A stretch of 64,000 nt of DNA from Luzula sylvatica (Eukaryota > Streptophyta > Magnoliopsida > Poales > Juncaceae): assembly GCA_946800325.1 (NCBI GenBank), contig OX326960.1, forward strand, positions 36,237,629 to 36,301,628. Direction: 5' to 3'. Within the stretch, counting starts at the first letter, position 1. The number at the start of each line of letters is the position of its first letter. The notes beneath the pieces were generated by a model. It made no database searches. It was not told where the DNA came from and saw nothing but the letters and a program-made list of their open reading frames with translations. Shown here piece by piece: positions 23,971-37,157 of the stretch. Position numbers and translations under genes: made by a program.

Positions 23971-25616
23971 AATGGGCGGCTTTTTTGGCAGAGGTATTTG
24001 ATTTGGTTGATTTTGAAATGCGGGTTTAATTTGGATTTTTGAAATGGAGGTTTGATAGATCATAATGAATCAAAATCAATTGATCGAAGCATATACTAGG
24101 CATCGCCCTCGGTAGATAGGTCTCAGATATCATTCAAGAAATTTGATAATATTATTACATTCAAACAAAAGAACACAAATCACTAACGATTTCGCAAAAT
24201 TATTATTTTGAATTTGAATTTTGAGTTCTGGTTGGAAAGCGGAATGCAATTGCCAAAGACGCAAAGAGCTGCTAGAAATGCTAAATAACAGTTCTATTGT
24301 TGGTAAATATGGTTGCGCAGAAACTCCAAAATCTCCAACAACGAACACATACAAGCAAAAAGTCTCGACTTAACGAAATTTTCCACCGAAAGAAACCCCA
24401 AAGTATTTTTTGGTATGTTCGGGGCAAAATCTGGGATTTAATTCGGTAAGCCTAGACTTTTAGCACATACAAGTGACCGAAAGACCATATTATACAAGAG
24501 ATTAGTTGAAATTTACTGTTAATTAATAGTGCCTCGTCATAGAATGAACCATCAAAATCCCACTAACATACATGGAAAAGAAAGCACACAAGCCCGATAA
24601 AGATCTACGAATCATACAACACCGAAAGTTGTGGATACGAAAAGCGACCAAAGTTACTTGAAATCACCATTCAAATTAAAAATCAAGATTCTCACTTTGT
24701 GAATCATGAAATAAATCAAATCAAACATTACAATTCCCTCTGTAAACTCAAGTGCAGGGTTAATAATAGAGTACAGAACAAGAGAAAATTAAGGATTAAT
24801 CTTCGCAATATATCATATCATATTAAATTTATGATTTCAACAAACGACAATTAACTGAAAATTAAAACCAAAGAACTCGGTAATATAATTAATCAGATAC
24901 TATGATTCTAAACTCCACTGGGTATGTGATTAAATGAAAATACTTTCAATCAGGTCCTTTCAGTATTCTAAATAATTACATAAAAGCCCCTCCTTTTTCA
25001 TAGGTGTATGGATGATATCACCAACCCTCGAGTATTCCAATTTCCAAGAGGATAAAGTAAGGCCAAGTTTGGATTGGTAGGAATTTTGAGGTTCAGAACA
25101 GGTAAAGAAGAGAATTGCAAATTATTATGGCACAGTTTCTTGTGTACCCCTACAAATTCTCGAAATATCATGCATACCCTAAAAAAAATAAAAAATACCA
25201 TGGACACCCTTACAAAAAATATAAGAACTATCATGTACATTCCTCCTTTCCTTATATGCTTTAAAGGATTCATATATTACCCTTGATTCATTAGACTACA
25301 AGATAGTTTTAAGACATTTTTTTGAAAAATCAGAAGAGGGGGTATTGGTGATATATCTCATGTTTTATATCCTCAAGATAGCTCTTACTTCATTTCTAAC
25401 TCAATTTTTATTTGCAACCTCTTACTATATAATGAAACCCTTGGTAAGCTTTTCACCTACTAATTCAAATCCAAACTATCTCCAAACAGAAGCCAAACAT
25501 ACACAATTCCATCAACACAACACGTTTATGATCAACATAAACTCATCCAATTTTCGAAAAACCAAAAAAAAATTACTTCCTTAAACTAGAAATATCAGAA
25601 TTCAAAACCAAAGTAC
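23971..25616. other. Intergenic DNA, no gene recognised
   Basis: AT-rich. Around 25138-25240 there are repeated phrases such as TACCCCTACAAATTCTCGAA and CACCCTTACAAAAAATATAA, which resemble the arms of the foldback element at 2577-2959. AGTTTGGATTGGTAG (25067) and CTACTAATTCAAATCCAAAC (about 25459) are an imperfect inverted pair that could bound a small transposon. Confidence 0.45.
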
Positions 25617-26093
25617 CTAGTATACATCAACATTCTTAGGCACGGTGACGAGAAGCTCGCCGTCGACATAATCAGCGGTAGCCAAAGCGGGTTGGGTGCA
25701 CTGCGGCAACCTAAACCTCCACCGATCCAATTCCAATGCATCCATTCCATTTTCATCCAAACCCGAAGCCGCATCCAGGCCATCTCGGATCACGACTTTG
25801 ACGACACCAGGATGGATCTGGATCGAATGGGCACGGACATCGGCACATATCCCGTCCGCCTGAGCAATGAACCGGAAGTTCGTCAGACCTTCCTCGATTA
25901 CCACGTCAGCATCGGCCGTGAATGGAAGTTCTAGAACTCGACTGAAGATGTGGGGCAACCGGCGTAGTTTCTTCTGTTGCCGCCCCGGCGTACCGGGTTC
26001 ATACCGGATAGTTATATTTCGTTTCCCCAAACCCGCTACTGGGTGTACCCTCATGGCTGGGTTATTGATTAATTTCCCTATGATCAATTCCAC
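25617..26093 (-). CDS. HSP20-like (alpha-crystallin domain) protein
   Basis: A single-exon 158-residue frame. The C-terminal part has the hallmarks of an alpha-crystallin domain: DRWRFRLPQCTQPALATADY followed by DGELLVTVPK at the end, matching the beta-sandwich edge and the usual DGVLTVTVPK ending. The N-terminal half (HIFSRVLELPFTADADVVIE) is unlike classical cytosolic small heat-shock proteins, and a C-terminal IxI extension is absent. It is therefore better described as a divergent HSP20-like protein than a typical chaperone. An internal start at residue 14 (MRVHPVAG) is possible. No neighbour hints at a role. Confidence 0.75.
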   Translation of the reverse strand: MELIIGKLINNPAMRVHPVAGLGKRNITIRYEPGTPGRQQKKLRRLPHIFSRVLELPFTADADVVIEEGLTNFRFIAQADGICADVRAHSIQIHPGVVKVVIRDGLDAASGLDENGMDALELDRWRFRLPQCTQPALATADYVDGELLVTVPKNVDVY

Positions 26094-26578
26094 GAAGACA
26101 AAGAAGAAAGAATAGAGAAATCAAAATACCCAAAATTAGACAAGTAGAAATCAAAATAAACAAACTTGAATTGAAGAATTATTCTTTCAATTTTGAATTT
26201 TCAAAGAGGAAATTGATCGAAACCAGTAAGGGCATTTCTATTGCCTACGAAGAGAGGAAGTGGTATTTTGTGAGATAATCAAGCACTGAGAAGGGTATTT
26301 TGGGAAGAAAAAAGAAGCACTAAAGTATGTGAATCTTCCCTGGACCTCGTTTACATAGTATCTTCTCAAAACATTGTAATTGTGTGTTTGTAATGCACAT
26401 ACACTGTGAACCAGGTCTATTCGGTATTATGATGATATCAGAGATGAGGATTTTGTAATTTATTGTTCTTGGGACCATTATTATAACGACGTTCTAACGG
26501 CGCGTGTCAATTTTACGAAGACGATGTGACGCCGTTAATAACGACTCTCCGATTATTTTAAGTTTATCTACTCTAGGG
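26094..26578. other. Upstream region of the HSP20-like gene
   Basis: Non-coding; presumed 5' leader and promoter, no specific motif recognised. Confidence 0.4.
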
Positions 26579-27970
26579 CTTGTTTGGATGTACAAGTAAT
26601 TAATAGTATAGGAAAGGTAACTTTTAGGGATTAGGATTGGAGTTTCACGAATCCTATAGGATTATAAAGCCTAGAAATTATAAAAAGATGACAAGTTTGG
26701 ATGCAAACAAGTAAATTTTAGGAAAATCAATATATTTTATGTTCTTTTGCAAATATTAATCAAAATAATGTAGTTTTTTTTTGCTTAAAATAATAATAAT
26801 GTAAATTTGATAATTTTATGAAAATATTATTTTAAAAATTTACATGTAATATAATATAATATAACATAATATAGTAAAATTTTCATATAAAATAGTACAA
26901 TTTTATATTAGTATATAATGATATAGTGTGTATCACAATATAACGACAATGATATGAAACATAACCAACAATTAATGCTGAAAATAGAAAACTAAACGAA
27001 TTGAAAATATGGAATTTATTCAGATTTATAATATAGCCAAAATTACAAAGCAGACTTGACAATCTCATAAAAACTCAACTTGACAATCTCATAAAGATTA
27101 AGAAAACAATAACTTAACAAAATTACAATCTCATCCATATTAAAAAAAAATAATATATAACTAACATCTATATTAATTATTAAATAAAATGAAATAGAAC
27201 TTAAATGTAAATTAAGTAACTTTACATAAAATGAAATCATGGATACTTGAGACTTTTTTTGGTACCAGTTTTGATACCTGTTAAAGAAGCATGAAAACAT
27301 AAGCATGTTAATAACATGTACCAGTTTCGACACTATATCTAAATTTGATAAAAAAAAATACCGAAAAAGAATATGAACCTTTGATTTCTAAGAGAGAAAA
27401 AGAGTAGAAGAAGACACAATGGACTCCAAACCTCTTATCAACGAGCCCACCACCAGAACGATGGAAATAGAAAGAGGAGCAGTATTTTTTCTTGTTTCTG
27501 AATTCGTGCATCGATGTGTGATGTTAACTCATTCAACTTGTCCTATTAACGTCTCGCATAAACTTCTTTTCTCGTCAGATTCAAGAAAAACCTATAAAAA
27601 TGGATCTTGTTCGAAAGAGAAAAAACATAGCAACCGATTGACCATATTCATTCAGTGATTTGATCCACGAATCGCCGGAAATATTAAGAGATTTCTTTTT
27701 TGGTGGAGCTGGTGTTGTTCTGGAGGAGGAGGTGATTATTGGAAGAGAGAGAAAATTGTAATTATTACATTTCCTTTCCTTACCGTAAAAAAACTGAGCA
27801 AATTGCTCAGTTTTTATTTTGGCTAACTTTCTATATAAAATTACGGATAAATTCCTTACCTAAAAAGTTTGCTACAATCTTCCCATGTGATCCAAACAGG
27901 TAATAGTAAATTTTTTGGAATTTATTCCTAAACTACGAATTACCGTACATTTCCTGATAATCCAAACAAG
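26579..27970. mobile_element. Possible DNA transposon with CTTGTTTGGAT termini
   Basis: The 11-bp sequence CTTGTTTGGAT at 26579-26589 is repeated in inverted orientation at 27960-27970 (ATCCAAACAAG). The next bases are also loosely similar (TACAAGTAAT versus the complement of ATTACCGTACA), and a related GATCCAAACAGG occurs at 27890. The 1.4 kb between is AT-rich, with no transposase. A clear target duplication was not found, so the limits and class are uncertain. Confidence 0.35.
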
Positions 27971-28636
27971 GCAAGTCTGACCTGTTAACTTCGATAGTTT
28001 TATACTTTAAAAAGAGGTCTAGTTTATTTCTTTTCAGTTTTCATCTAAATTTTAATTTGGTCAATAATTTTTTTACATCTTTAATTTGATCTAATTAGAT
28101 CATTTCATTCGTTAGCTAATAGACTGTTAAATTCTATCCTTCCACAAATAAACTTGACTTGATGTGACACTTGCAATATTTAACAACGTGATAACATACA
28201 TTAATTCATTTTGGGAAATTTAATACATTAACAACTAAATTCATATTTATCAATATATTCATAAATAAAATAATTTATATCATTACGTGAAACGAATATA
28301 TTACGTCATAAATTATCACGTCATAATTTAACGAAATAAATGACTTCATCGGATAAAATTGGAAAGGTAGATATGATTGATTTTTGATGAACGTAAAAAA
28401 CCACAAATAAACTTATTTCTTATACTTAACTTGTAATTATTGAAATTAGCATTGTATATTTTTCTTTGCAATTTTAAAAAAATATATATATTAAATGATT
28501 CAAAATTTAATCATACTCCCGAAATAACTACAAATATCATGATCTATGCCAATACTAAGGATCATTTTGCATTTTTTTTTTGCGTCCATACAAAAGCAAA
28601 GAATTAATAAAATCCTTATAACACTAATTTCCATTA
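27971..28636. other. Intergenic AT-rich DNA
   Basis: No gene or element boundary recognised between the putative transposon and the 3' end of FBT1. Confidence 0.45.
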
Positions 28637-31373
28637 TCAATTCGACTTGCTCTGTTCGGCATTCCCGTCCTTTTCAGAATTAGGGTTTTCGGCAGGAAGA
28701 AGGCCGAGAAGAGGGAGAGGCAAAAGCGAACTCAAATTACAAATCGTGATTAAAATAGCCAAATTGCCGAAATTATCCCTCGTTACGCCGAGGACTTGGG
28801 TTAAACCCGCTCCTACCAGCCCTCCAGTCACGCTACCAGCGTTCGAAATAGACATTAACGTTGCGAATAAAGTTGCTTCCATTCCTACTGGACATAATCT
28901 TGCTGCTAGTACCAGTACCGGCATAAAAGAGGCCTGCAAAAATATTATTAATTTATTAATTTGTATCTGGTAACTGAAAAAATATATAATAATTACCTGG
29001 CCAAGAACGGTTATTATTAGAGAATCGCCAATGGAGAACCATTCGTCGCTAATGCCAAATTGTCTATTCAGACCCGTTACGAGAAGAACCTGGAAAAGAA
29101 ATGTCTTGAAATTTAATTTTTGACATGGGTAAAAATTGAGGAAAGAGAAGAATATCTACCTGAGTCATGCCAAGTGCAGTGCCCAGAATGGTCGTGAATA
29201 GAAATATTTTTCTTAGAGGAACCGTTTTCAAAAAAGTGTTGTAAAGTCCCACTCCAAGCAAGGAAGCAATGGACGTGACGAGTTTAACACGTCCCAGAAA
29301 TTCAGGCGTAAACCCTAACTTATTCGTTCTGTAATTAACGAAATAATCAATAAAATAATTACAGGATATAATAGAAAATAAGGGCTTACGTGAAAAAAAA
29401 CATGGCGGAATCGGACTGAGGAGTAGCTTGCCAGAGGAATATAAACAAGGTGGGTAAGAATATATTCGGTTGTTTCACTGCAGACCAAAGCTGCTTAACG
29501 TGTTGCTTCGAACTCTCGATAAAACCCGACCCGTTTGTTCGACCCGACCCGGAACCCGTTTTGATGGGTGTTTCGTTTACAAGCACCGCAACAGCTGATG
29601 TCATCAGTGGTAGAAATGCCGTTACACCAAACACAAACCTTACACCATAAGAATCGACAAGAGAGCCGCTGAAATAGGCACTGACGATTCCTCCAAATGC
29701 AGAAGATCCCCAACATAACGATTGAAGAGATCCTGATAAGCTTTGCGACTCGCCACGAGCTCTTTCGACCACCATCGAATCTACCACCTATTTATTATTA
29801 TAGTCTCTGTTAAAATAATACTTGCAGTAATAAAATAGAATATTCGAGAATAAAAGGGCATAGTATACTCACTACATCTGAGAAAGCAACAGAGAGAGAA
29901 CCGAGAAGAATGCAAAATGCAGCGCTGTATTTACTGTCTACGAAAGTAGCCATGAGGCTCCATGAAAGTGCTCCGAGAAGGCCTGATAGAATCAGGTACG
30001 ACCTTCTTCGGTACCCAAATAGCGGTACCGAATCGCTGTATTTTTTGAGAAAATTAAACACAAGAACGAAATGAATTAAGGAAATTGAATTGATGGTACC
30101 TCACAAAACCATATAGAGGTTTAATTAACCACGGCAAGGCCGAAATGCCAGATATAACCGCTGTCTAAATAAAAGAAAGTGTTAACTATATATCTCTTTT
30201 ATTTAGTAAATTGAATAATATACATAATTAATTAATTTCAAAGGAGAAATTGTAATCATAGTTTGTACCTCTGCAGGGTCGAGATGAAGATCGTCCTTTA
30301 AATAAAAGCTGACGGCGAGTCTGGCGAGGCCCAAAACACCTTGTACGAAATATACGATGGCGACAGCTATGTTGTCAGGTGATAATTCGACTCCAAAGAG
30401 CTTCAAGGACCGCATTTTGGACCGTCCTTTTCTCGTTTCTTTCGATGTTGATGTACCTAAATTTGGGAATTTTGATTAAATTGATTGATGAGGTATGTAT
30501 TATTTTATAATTTGTAAGATTTTTCTTACTATAAAGTTCTTTTGCTTGTGGAAGGTATACGTGCTTGGTTAACTTTTGAGATATTTTTGGTTAATGTTAT
30601 GATTCAATTGATTTTACTTTTGAGATATTTAATGATATTTTTAGTGAATCTTATGCATCAATTGGTTCATGAATCAATTGATTTTGTATTTTAAGAGTTT
30701 GATGATGTACATTTCTTTTTACTTACATAAAAGGTATGTGCTTTAATTCACTTAGTGAACGAGTCAATTATTTCAAGATTCACCCAAAATTGATTTCCAA
30801 TTTCCAAATTACAAACATAATTAATACTAGACCAATATACAATCCTAGCATAGTGTAATTAATCTTGTTTTTTTATCACATTATCATAACTTTACACTAA
30901 CATTGTCGTCACATCCATAATCCATTACTGTGACTGCACAAAATATACAAATTATACACCCAAATTCTGGCTCATTACCATGTTATACTTTTCAATGGCA
31001 TCAGATCAAGTAAACGAACATCGTACTTGCCGCAATTGCACCTTATCTAGTTAATTTCCTCCCTAAAACTGCTAAGTTTCGAGAAAGGAAGAAAGGTAAA
31101 AACAATCTGACCTTCCTCTTTATCCGATTGAAGTTCCAGATCAAGAGGCCGTCGAGCGGCCTCCTCGTCGCAGTACCCTTGATCTTGAGACGACATGCAG
31201 CGGCCACGGCGACGACTGTGTCTCCAGAGAGATCTTCCGGCGGCGGTGCGACGGCGGCTGGGGGCTGAAATCGGCCGCGTTAGTGGAGGAGGAGAAGGTG
31301 AGGAGAAAGTGGAGAGTGAGATTGGAGAGAGAAGGGTTCGTATTATGGTGTTTGTTAGTAGTGAGAAAGGCAT
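28637..31373 (-). CDS. FBT1: Folate-biopterin transporter 1, plastid type
   Basis: Eight exons on the minus strand splice in phase to 544 residues: 31373-31112, 30456-30269, 30164-30100, 30035-29873, 29787-29390, 29328-29160, 29089-28997, 28933-28637. The first exon encodes a Ser/Pro/Arg-rich, acid-poor leader (about 60 residues), like a chloroplast transit peptide. The membrane part follows with FBT/BT1-family signatures: [18 protein letters not shown], the [14 protein letters not shown] loop, [17 protein letters not shown] and [20 protein letters not shown]. About twelve hydrophobic spans are expected. The family (major facilitator superfamily) carries folates; the plant FBT1 orthologue is in the chloroplast envelope. 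No internal stop or frameshift was seen. Confidence 0.92.
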
Positions 31374-32125
31374 GGCTTAATGGGTCGGATTGTGTTTTCA
31401 CATTTATGATGTAGATAAGTAGTGTCTTTTGTGCTTCAGTAGCAATACTAGCAATTACTTGACATTGTTGACAATGATATAATTCATCATGTGATTTTCT
31501 TCGTCAGAAAAGCATGAAAACCCTTCACGGAGAAAACCTCTCTCTTACTTTGTTCATAAGAAGAGATCTCTCTTTTTATTTGTGATAGACTATGACTTCA
31601 TTTGAGTTCATGCTCATGTCTTATCACAAATGTTTATACTTTATTTCATGATTCTTTCACAGGAAAAAAACAATTAAAAATAGCAAAATAATTTATACAC
31701 ATTTTGATCTTGCCGTATAAAAGAAATCACAGTGAAAAGATGCATCATATTTTCGTAAAAACACACACCCTTATAAGTGAAATGTGTAATTAATCTGTCT
31801 TTAGTTTTATTAGTTTATAAATTGTTTTTTAAAATATCATTACTTCACCATAAAATAATTGAATCTGCATATGCTCATGTCTTAATTTTTCTCGTGGCCA
31901 AGAACAAATGAATAATGGAGAGAGAGAGAACAAATCGGAGTGGAAATTAATAAAAAAGTGATTAATAATTATCAATGAATTGGGGAGGTCAAATAAACTA
32001 ACAAATGTTAATTTTTTCATTCCCAAATTACCCTTTTAACAAAAGAATCTACTATAGAATTATCCTTTATTATCTATTAATTATTAATAAAAATGAAACT
32101 GTGTAGTAAGCCAAGTCAATTTATT
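31374..32125. other. FBT1 upstream region
   Basis: Non-coding AT-rich DNA, presumed promoter. No coding signal or clear repeat was found. Confidence 0.45.
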
Positions 32126-32141
32126 TATTTATCACTTATTT

Positions 32142-32628
32142 TTTGAAGGAGGATCGACAATGTGTCGAGGCCTCGAATATATTATATCAAAAAAATACAT
32201 TTTACAATTGGATGGAAGGTCGACATACTTATTATGTATCTGTTTGGACCATTCCATATAAACTAGGAGTCCTCTAATAGACTAATCCTTATGTAAACTA
32301 CTATTTCTAGCCAAAAGTACTACTAGCAGAATTTATTCCAGGCTACTGTGTCTTGTAGAACAAGATTGAAGATACGAGTAGGAGATTGAGATTTGTCGTT
32401 GAAGATGGCGTCATTTCGGGACTTCCAGATATTCCATATTGCGGCCAACCAGGCCGTTTGCCATAGCTTTGTGGTGTGAGTCGAGGACTAGAATTCGGAA
32501 GGATTCGAGACATCTGGAGATGGGTCTTGTATTCGAGAGGTGAGATTGCCCCATATTTCTTTGGAAAAAGCGCAGTCATAGAGTAGATGTTTGGATGTTT
32601 CTTCTTCTGCTTTACATAAGGGACAAAC
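32142..32628 (-). mobile_element. Short 5'-truncated LINE of the same family
   Basis: Flanked by a perfect 16-bp duplication TATTTATCACTTATTT (32126-32141 and 32629-32644). Read on minus, it starts in a zf-RVT module (VCPLCKAEEETSKHLLYDC), has an in-frame TAG after about 47 codons, and continues with a WLAAIWNIWKSRND tail typical of plant LINE ORF2 C-termini. Its 3' non-coding part resembles that of the LINE at 22858-23957 (TTTTTTGAAGGAGGATCGAC versus TTTTTTGAAGAAGGTTAGCG), so both belong to one family. Confidence 0.8.
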
Positions 32629-32822
32629 TATTTATCACTTATTTATTTAACATTATATTTAATCTTAAATGATAAAGTACTACATCATCAATACAATTAA
32701 GTTGTAAGGAGAATTTGTATGATCACTCAAAACTGAAATAAAAAATTAAAAAATATGACGGTTGAAATAAATCTATACATCTACAACATTTAAGTAATGT
32801 GGATAAGGTACAAAGGAAAGAA

Positions 32823-32823
<1 letters not shown>

Positions 32824-32872
<49 letters not shown>
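32824..32872. repeat. ATT trinucleotide microsatellite
   Basis: About 16 uninterrupted ATT units. Confidence 0.95.
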
Positions 32873-32876
<4 letters not shown>

Positions 32877-34048
32877 AAAGTTCAACTCGCATAAGGACCA
32901 ACAGCCAACATGCAAGGGGCAGAATCAGGATTGTATATCAGGGAATCGGAATAAAATACGTTAAATGTAAAACTTTTTAGAATATCATAATTAATATTTA
33001 AATTATATACCGTAATTATTATTATTTATGTTTTATAATGTATGCATTTTGAACCGTTAAATTATATATTTTGAACTGTTACATGTAGCTAAAAAGAGGT
33101 TCATAAACCCCAAAACAAATCACAATGACAAATAAAAATTATGAAAGTTCGACGAACAATAATAAAATTTAACATTGTCAATATCTAGTTCTATTTTACG
33201 AGACTAACTATTTTTATCAAGTTTGAATTAATATATAAATAATCTTCGTATTAATATACCAAAATAATTTACTTAGTATATATAAATTAGTTGTGTGAAC
33301 AAATTTGATAAATGATTTTTGTATAATGTTATACTTAAGGACATATTTGCATATCAGCATTATACCTTGTTTTGATTGACATATCCAATTCTTTGTATTT
33401 ATTTTTTATTTTACCAATTAGATTCTTTGATACTTTACATGATTTCACATAATAAATTTTAAATTATTGATATATATTAGGGGGAGCCAAATCAATTAAT
33501 GACAACATAAGAGTCCACACAAAAAATCCATTTTATGGGGGGAGCGGAGGCTCCCCTTGGCCCCCCTGTCTCTCCGCCATTGGGCGACAACCAACACACA
33601 AAAATATAATTAATGGAGAAAAACAACTTAGATTTACATAATTACATTATAATCATGTATTTCATGTTTCGTATTTCGTATATGGATAATACTCGCCCTC
33701 TCTACCTATTTTTGAGAGGAGTAATAATATGTACTCCTCTCAAAATAAAAATAAAAATTATTTATAATTTATTTTTTGAAGTACCTTATGATCGAAATAT
33801 ATTATTATTAATCATAATAATATAATTTATTATCCCTACTATAAATTTATAAATAATATTTATATATTAACATTTGTGATTATCAATATATATAAAATAT
33901 TATTAGTTTCTTTTATTAAATTAACATTACCAATAACGAATATTATTTTAGGATAATATATTTTAAGATATTTTTAATTTTTGTAACAATTAATAATTCA
34001 TTTTGAACTATTCATAAGATAGTTTTCAGGATAATATACAATATATTC
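32873..34048. other. AT-rich DNA, no gene recognised
   Basis: No supported coding frame. A GGGGGAGCGGAGGCTCCCCTT phrase near 33538 is a short GC-rich hairpin in otherwise AT-rich DNA. Confidence 0.45.
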
Positions 34049-34868
34049 CGCGTGGGCCCGACCCTGTCCGGCCCCGGGTGGGCCCGATCCCCTCCGGGCC
34101 GGGCCCCGCGTGGGCCGACCCACCCGGGCCGGGCCCCGCGTGGGCCGACCCACCCGGGCCGGGCCCCGCGTGGGCCGACCCACCCGGGCCGGGCCCCGCG
34201 TGGGCCGACCCACCCGGGCCGGGCCCCGCGTGGGCCGACCCACCCGGGCCGGGCCCCGCGTGGGCCGACCCACCCGGGCCGGGCCCCGCATGGGCCGACC
34301 CCACCCGGGCCGGGCCCCGCGTGGGCCGAGCCGACCGCCCGGGCCGGGCCCCGCGTGGGCCGACCCCGCCCGGGCCGGGCCCCGCGTGGGCCCGACCCCA
34401 CCCGGGCCGTGCCCCGCGTGGGCCCGACCCACCCCCCCGGGCCGGGCCCCACGCGTGGGCCCGACCCACCCCCCCGGGCCGGGGCCCCGCGTGGGCCCCA
34501 CCCCCCCTGGCCGGGCCCCGCGTGGGCCGACCCCCCCCGGGCCGGGCCCCGCGTGGGCCCGACCCCCTCCGTGCCGGGCTCCGCGTGGGCCCGACCCCCT
34601 CCGGGCCGGTCCCCGCGTGGGCCCGACCCCCTCCGGGCGGGTCCCGCGTTGGCCCGACCCCCTCCGGGCCGGTCCCCGCGTGGGCCCGACCCCCTCCGGA
34701 CCGGGCCTCACGTGGGCCCGACCCCCTCCGGGCCGGGCCCCGAGTGGGCCCGATCCCTCCGGGCCGGGCCCCGCGTGGGCCCGACCCCCACCCGGGCCGG
34801 GCCCCGAGTGGGCCCTATCCCCTACGGCCAGGCCCCGCGTTGGCCCGACTAACCCGGCTGGGCCCCTT
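34049..34868. repeat. Extremely GC-rich 30/31-bp minisatellite
   Basis: Tandem units of the type TGGGCCGACCCACCCGGGCC plus GGGCCCCGCG. Five consecutive identical 30-bp units span 34111-34260 and a sixth (34261-34290) differs at its last base. Downstream units drift to 30-32 bp with GACCCCCTCCGGGCC variants up to 34868. Base composition is almost entirely G and C, against an AT-rich surround. All six frames are open for long distances simply because stop codons need A and T, so the long frames here are not evidence of genes. Confidence 0.95.
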
Positions 34869-34880
34869 GACCAGGAATCC

Positions 34881-34884
34881 CACA

Positions 34885-34953
<69 letters not shown>
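34881..34953. repeat. CA microsatellite
   Basis: About 36 CA units with one TA interruption, separated from the GC minisatellite by only 12 bases. Looser ACACAC/ATACAC runs continue to about 35110. Confidence 0.95.
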
Positions 34954-34955
<2 letters not shown>

Positions 34956-37157
34956 ATCGCAGACATACAGTACACACATACAGAGACCACAGCGGACACA
35001 CATACAATACACACATACATAGACCACATGCACACACACAAATAGAGATACACAAACACAAAAATAAACACACATACACAGAGACCCATACAAAGATGCA
35101 CATATACAAAGACACAAACAGAGAATCGGGCACATGCAAGTTGGTTCTTTCTCGACACTTCGAAATTGCTTGTCTCGAGATGTCGCAGTTTTGTGTCTTG
35201 GTAAATCGATTTGATCATCCAATTTTTCCATCTGTGCACATAGAGTGAAAATAAATTAGATTTAATACTTGCAGAATAAATCAGTTAATTTCAAATTTTG
35301 TTACCTTGTCGGTCAGCTTTCATCTCCACAGCACCAAAAAATCGCATGAATTCATGATGGGGAATCTAAGAACTTGAGTTCAAGCCTGAAAGCACAAGCA
35401 ACAATACTTTAAATCTTGATTTCAAGCCTGAAAGCACCAAAAAAACAATTTTTAGGACTACACAATCAATCGAAGGTGTTCCTAAATTAATGCTTGCAAA
35501 ACCTTTCAAACTACAAAATTAATCACTAACAGAAATGCTTATAATGATTCAAAGGCTGGAAGTCCAAAAAACAATTTATTGAGGGGTTTTAACGAAACAA
35601 AGCAAGATGAGATGGCAGATCTGAGTGAATACAGGGATTTAGGAAGTTTAGACAAAAAATGAGAATGGAAACTTGTCCCCAAATTATGAACTCAGATTAT
35701 CAAATTTGTGTATTCGATGCAAAATTGACAAGAAATGCTTGAATGTAAGGTTTGTCAAGAGAAATACCAAAACATTTAACCAGAAAACTAATAAAATGTG
35801 GAAGAGAAATACCAAAACATTTAGTGGCTTGATTCGTCAATTAACAAAACCAAGAACCAAGATCAAAGCGAATACAAATAAAATGTGGAAGAGAATCACT
35901 TACAACCATGTGTGTGTTAAGCAATCTGGAAAATCTTGTCTGTTTCGTGCTCTTCCCATTTACGAGTCAGACAACACTCCGGCTGGGTCAAGGAACAAAA
36001 AAATAGGGGTCAAGAAGCACAATCGACGAAATATAGAGGAAGAATAAGGTCGCTGTTGCATACCCATAACCATGGTTTCTTGATTTCATTGGGAGAGAGA
36101 ACAGACAAGGGAGAAGGGAGAAAAGAGACAAGAAAGCTGGAAAATTTGGGGAGGACAGAGAAAGAGGGGTCAATGCTGTATTTGTTAGAGGCGATGTTAA
36201 AATAGTTTACAGCGTCTCCAAACTCGGTGTACAGGTTTAATATATACACCGTCTGATAAAGGTAACCTTTTTTCTGTCATTAAATTGTGGACCAAGTTTT
36301 TTTGGTTTAATATGAAAAAATATTAACGTTGGAATTAGATTTGGATTTTGATTTTGATTTTTTGACCGTTAAGAATAGGATTATAATTAATTATGTTATT
36401 TTAGTATACATATCAGGTTTAATATGAATAAATATTATTGTTGTTTATGTTATTTGGTTTAATATGTACTGAGTTAGTAAGTAACAATATAAACTATATG
36501 TATTCAACTAATTCAAGTGTTTCAATTCAATTTGATAATGATAAGATAAATAAATATGTTTAAATATTCGGCAAGATTTTGATGGAGTCGTTTATGATTT
36601 AGAAATTAAGTTGTATTAAATGATTTAATTTTGTAATTAAGTTGTATTAAATGATTTAGAAATTGTTTGGAACTGAGTATGAATTTTAAGATTTTATTTG
36701 ATGATTATGAATTCAATTTGATATTTTGGATATGTCTCATGGTGTTTGAGTATTTTAGGATATTGATTATGATTGATTTTCTGAAAGTTGTGAAGATGAT
36801 ATTTAAGGTATTGATGAATGTCAAAATAATTTTATTTAAATTTTTGTTTTTATTTATTAAATTCTTTTTATTAGGTTTTGTTCCAGTCTTTTTTTTTGAT
36901 AGTTTTCCAAAATGTTGCTAAAGTATTTTGTAATTAGACTTTTAGGGTAAGTGATTCGCAGGTCCAAACAATATGAGTATTGAAGGAAAAATATGCATTA
37001 TAAGTTCTAAATTTAAAAATATTACCTTAACAGTACATGTTAAGTACATGTTCGAAACATCATATCAAGCTCAAAAATACCAACTTTAAGTATATAACTG
37101 CTCGTTATATCAAAAATAATCCTATATTTCAACAATATACAACACACTAATTAAGAG
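34954..37157. other. Non-coding DNA, no gene recognised
   Basis: Short open frames on both strands at 35673-36205 resemble no family. A phrase AATAAAATGTGGAAGAGAA recurs at 35789 and 35876. Confidence 0.4.

Noticed and set aside
27419..27658. 79-codon plus-strand frame as a small gene
   Set aside because: Lies within a putative DNA transposon, with no signal, domain or homologue recognised.
33998..35239. A 413-codon minus-strand frame and several other frames of more than 140 codons through the GC minisatellite and CA repeat
   Set aside because: All frames on both strands are open because the repeat almost lacks A and T; the predicted peptides are pure repeat (GPTRGPAR, VCVCVC) with no family resemblance.
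36667..36921. 84-codon hydrophobic frame as a membrane protein gene
   Set aside because: AT-rich composition makes Phe/Leu/Ile runs by chance; no start context, homology or splice support.
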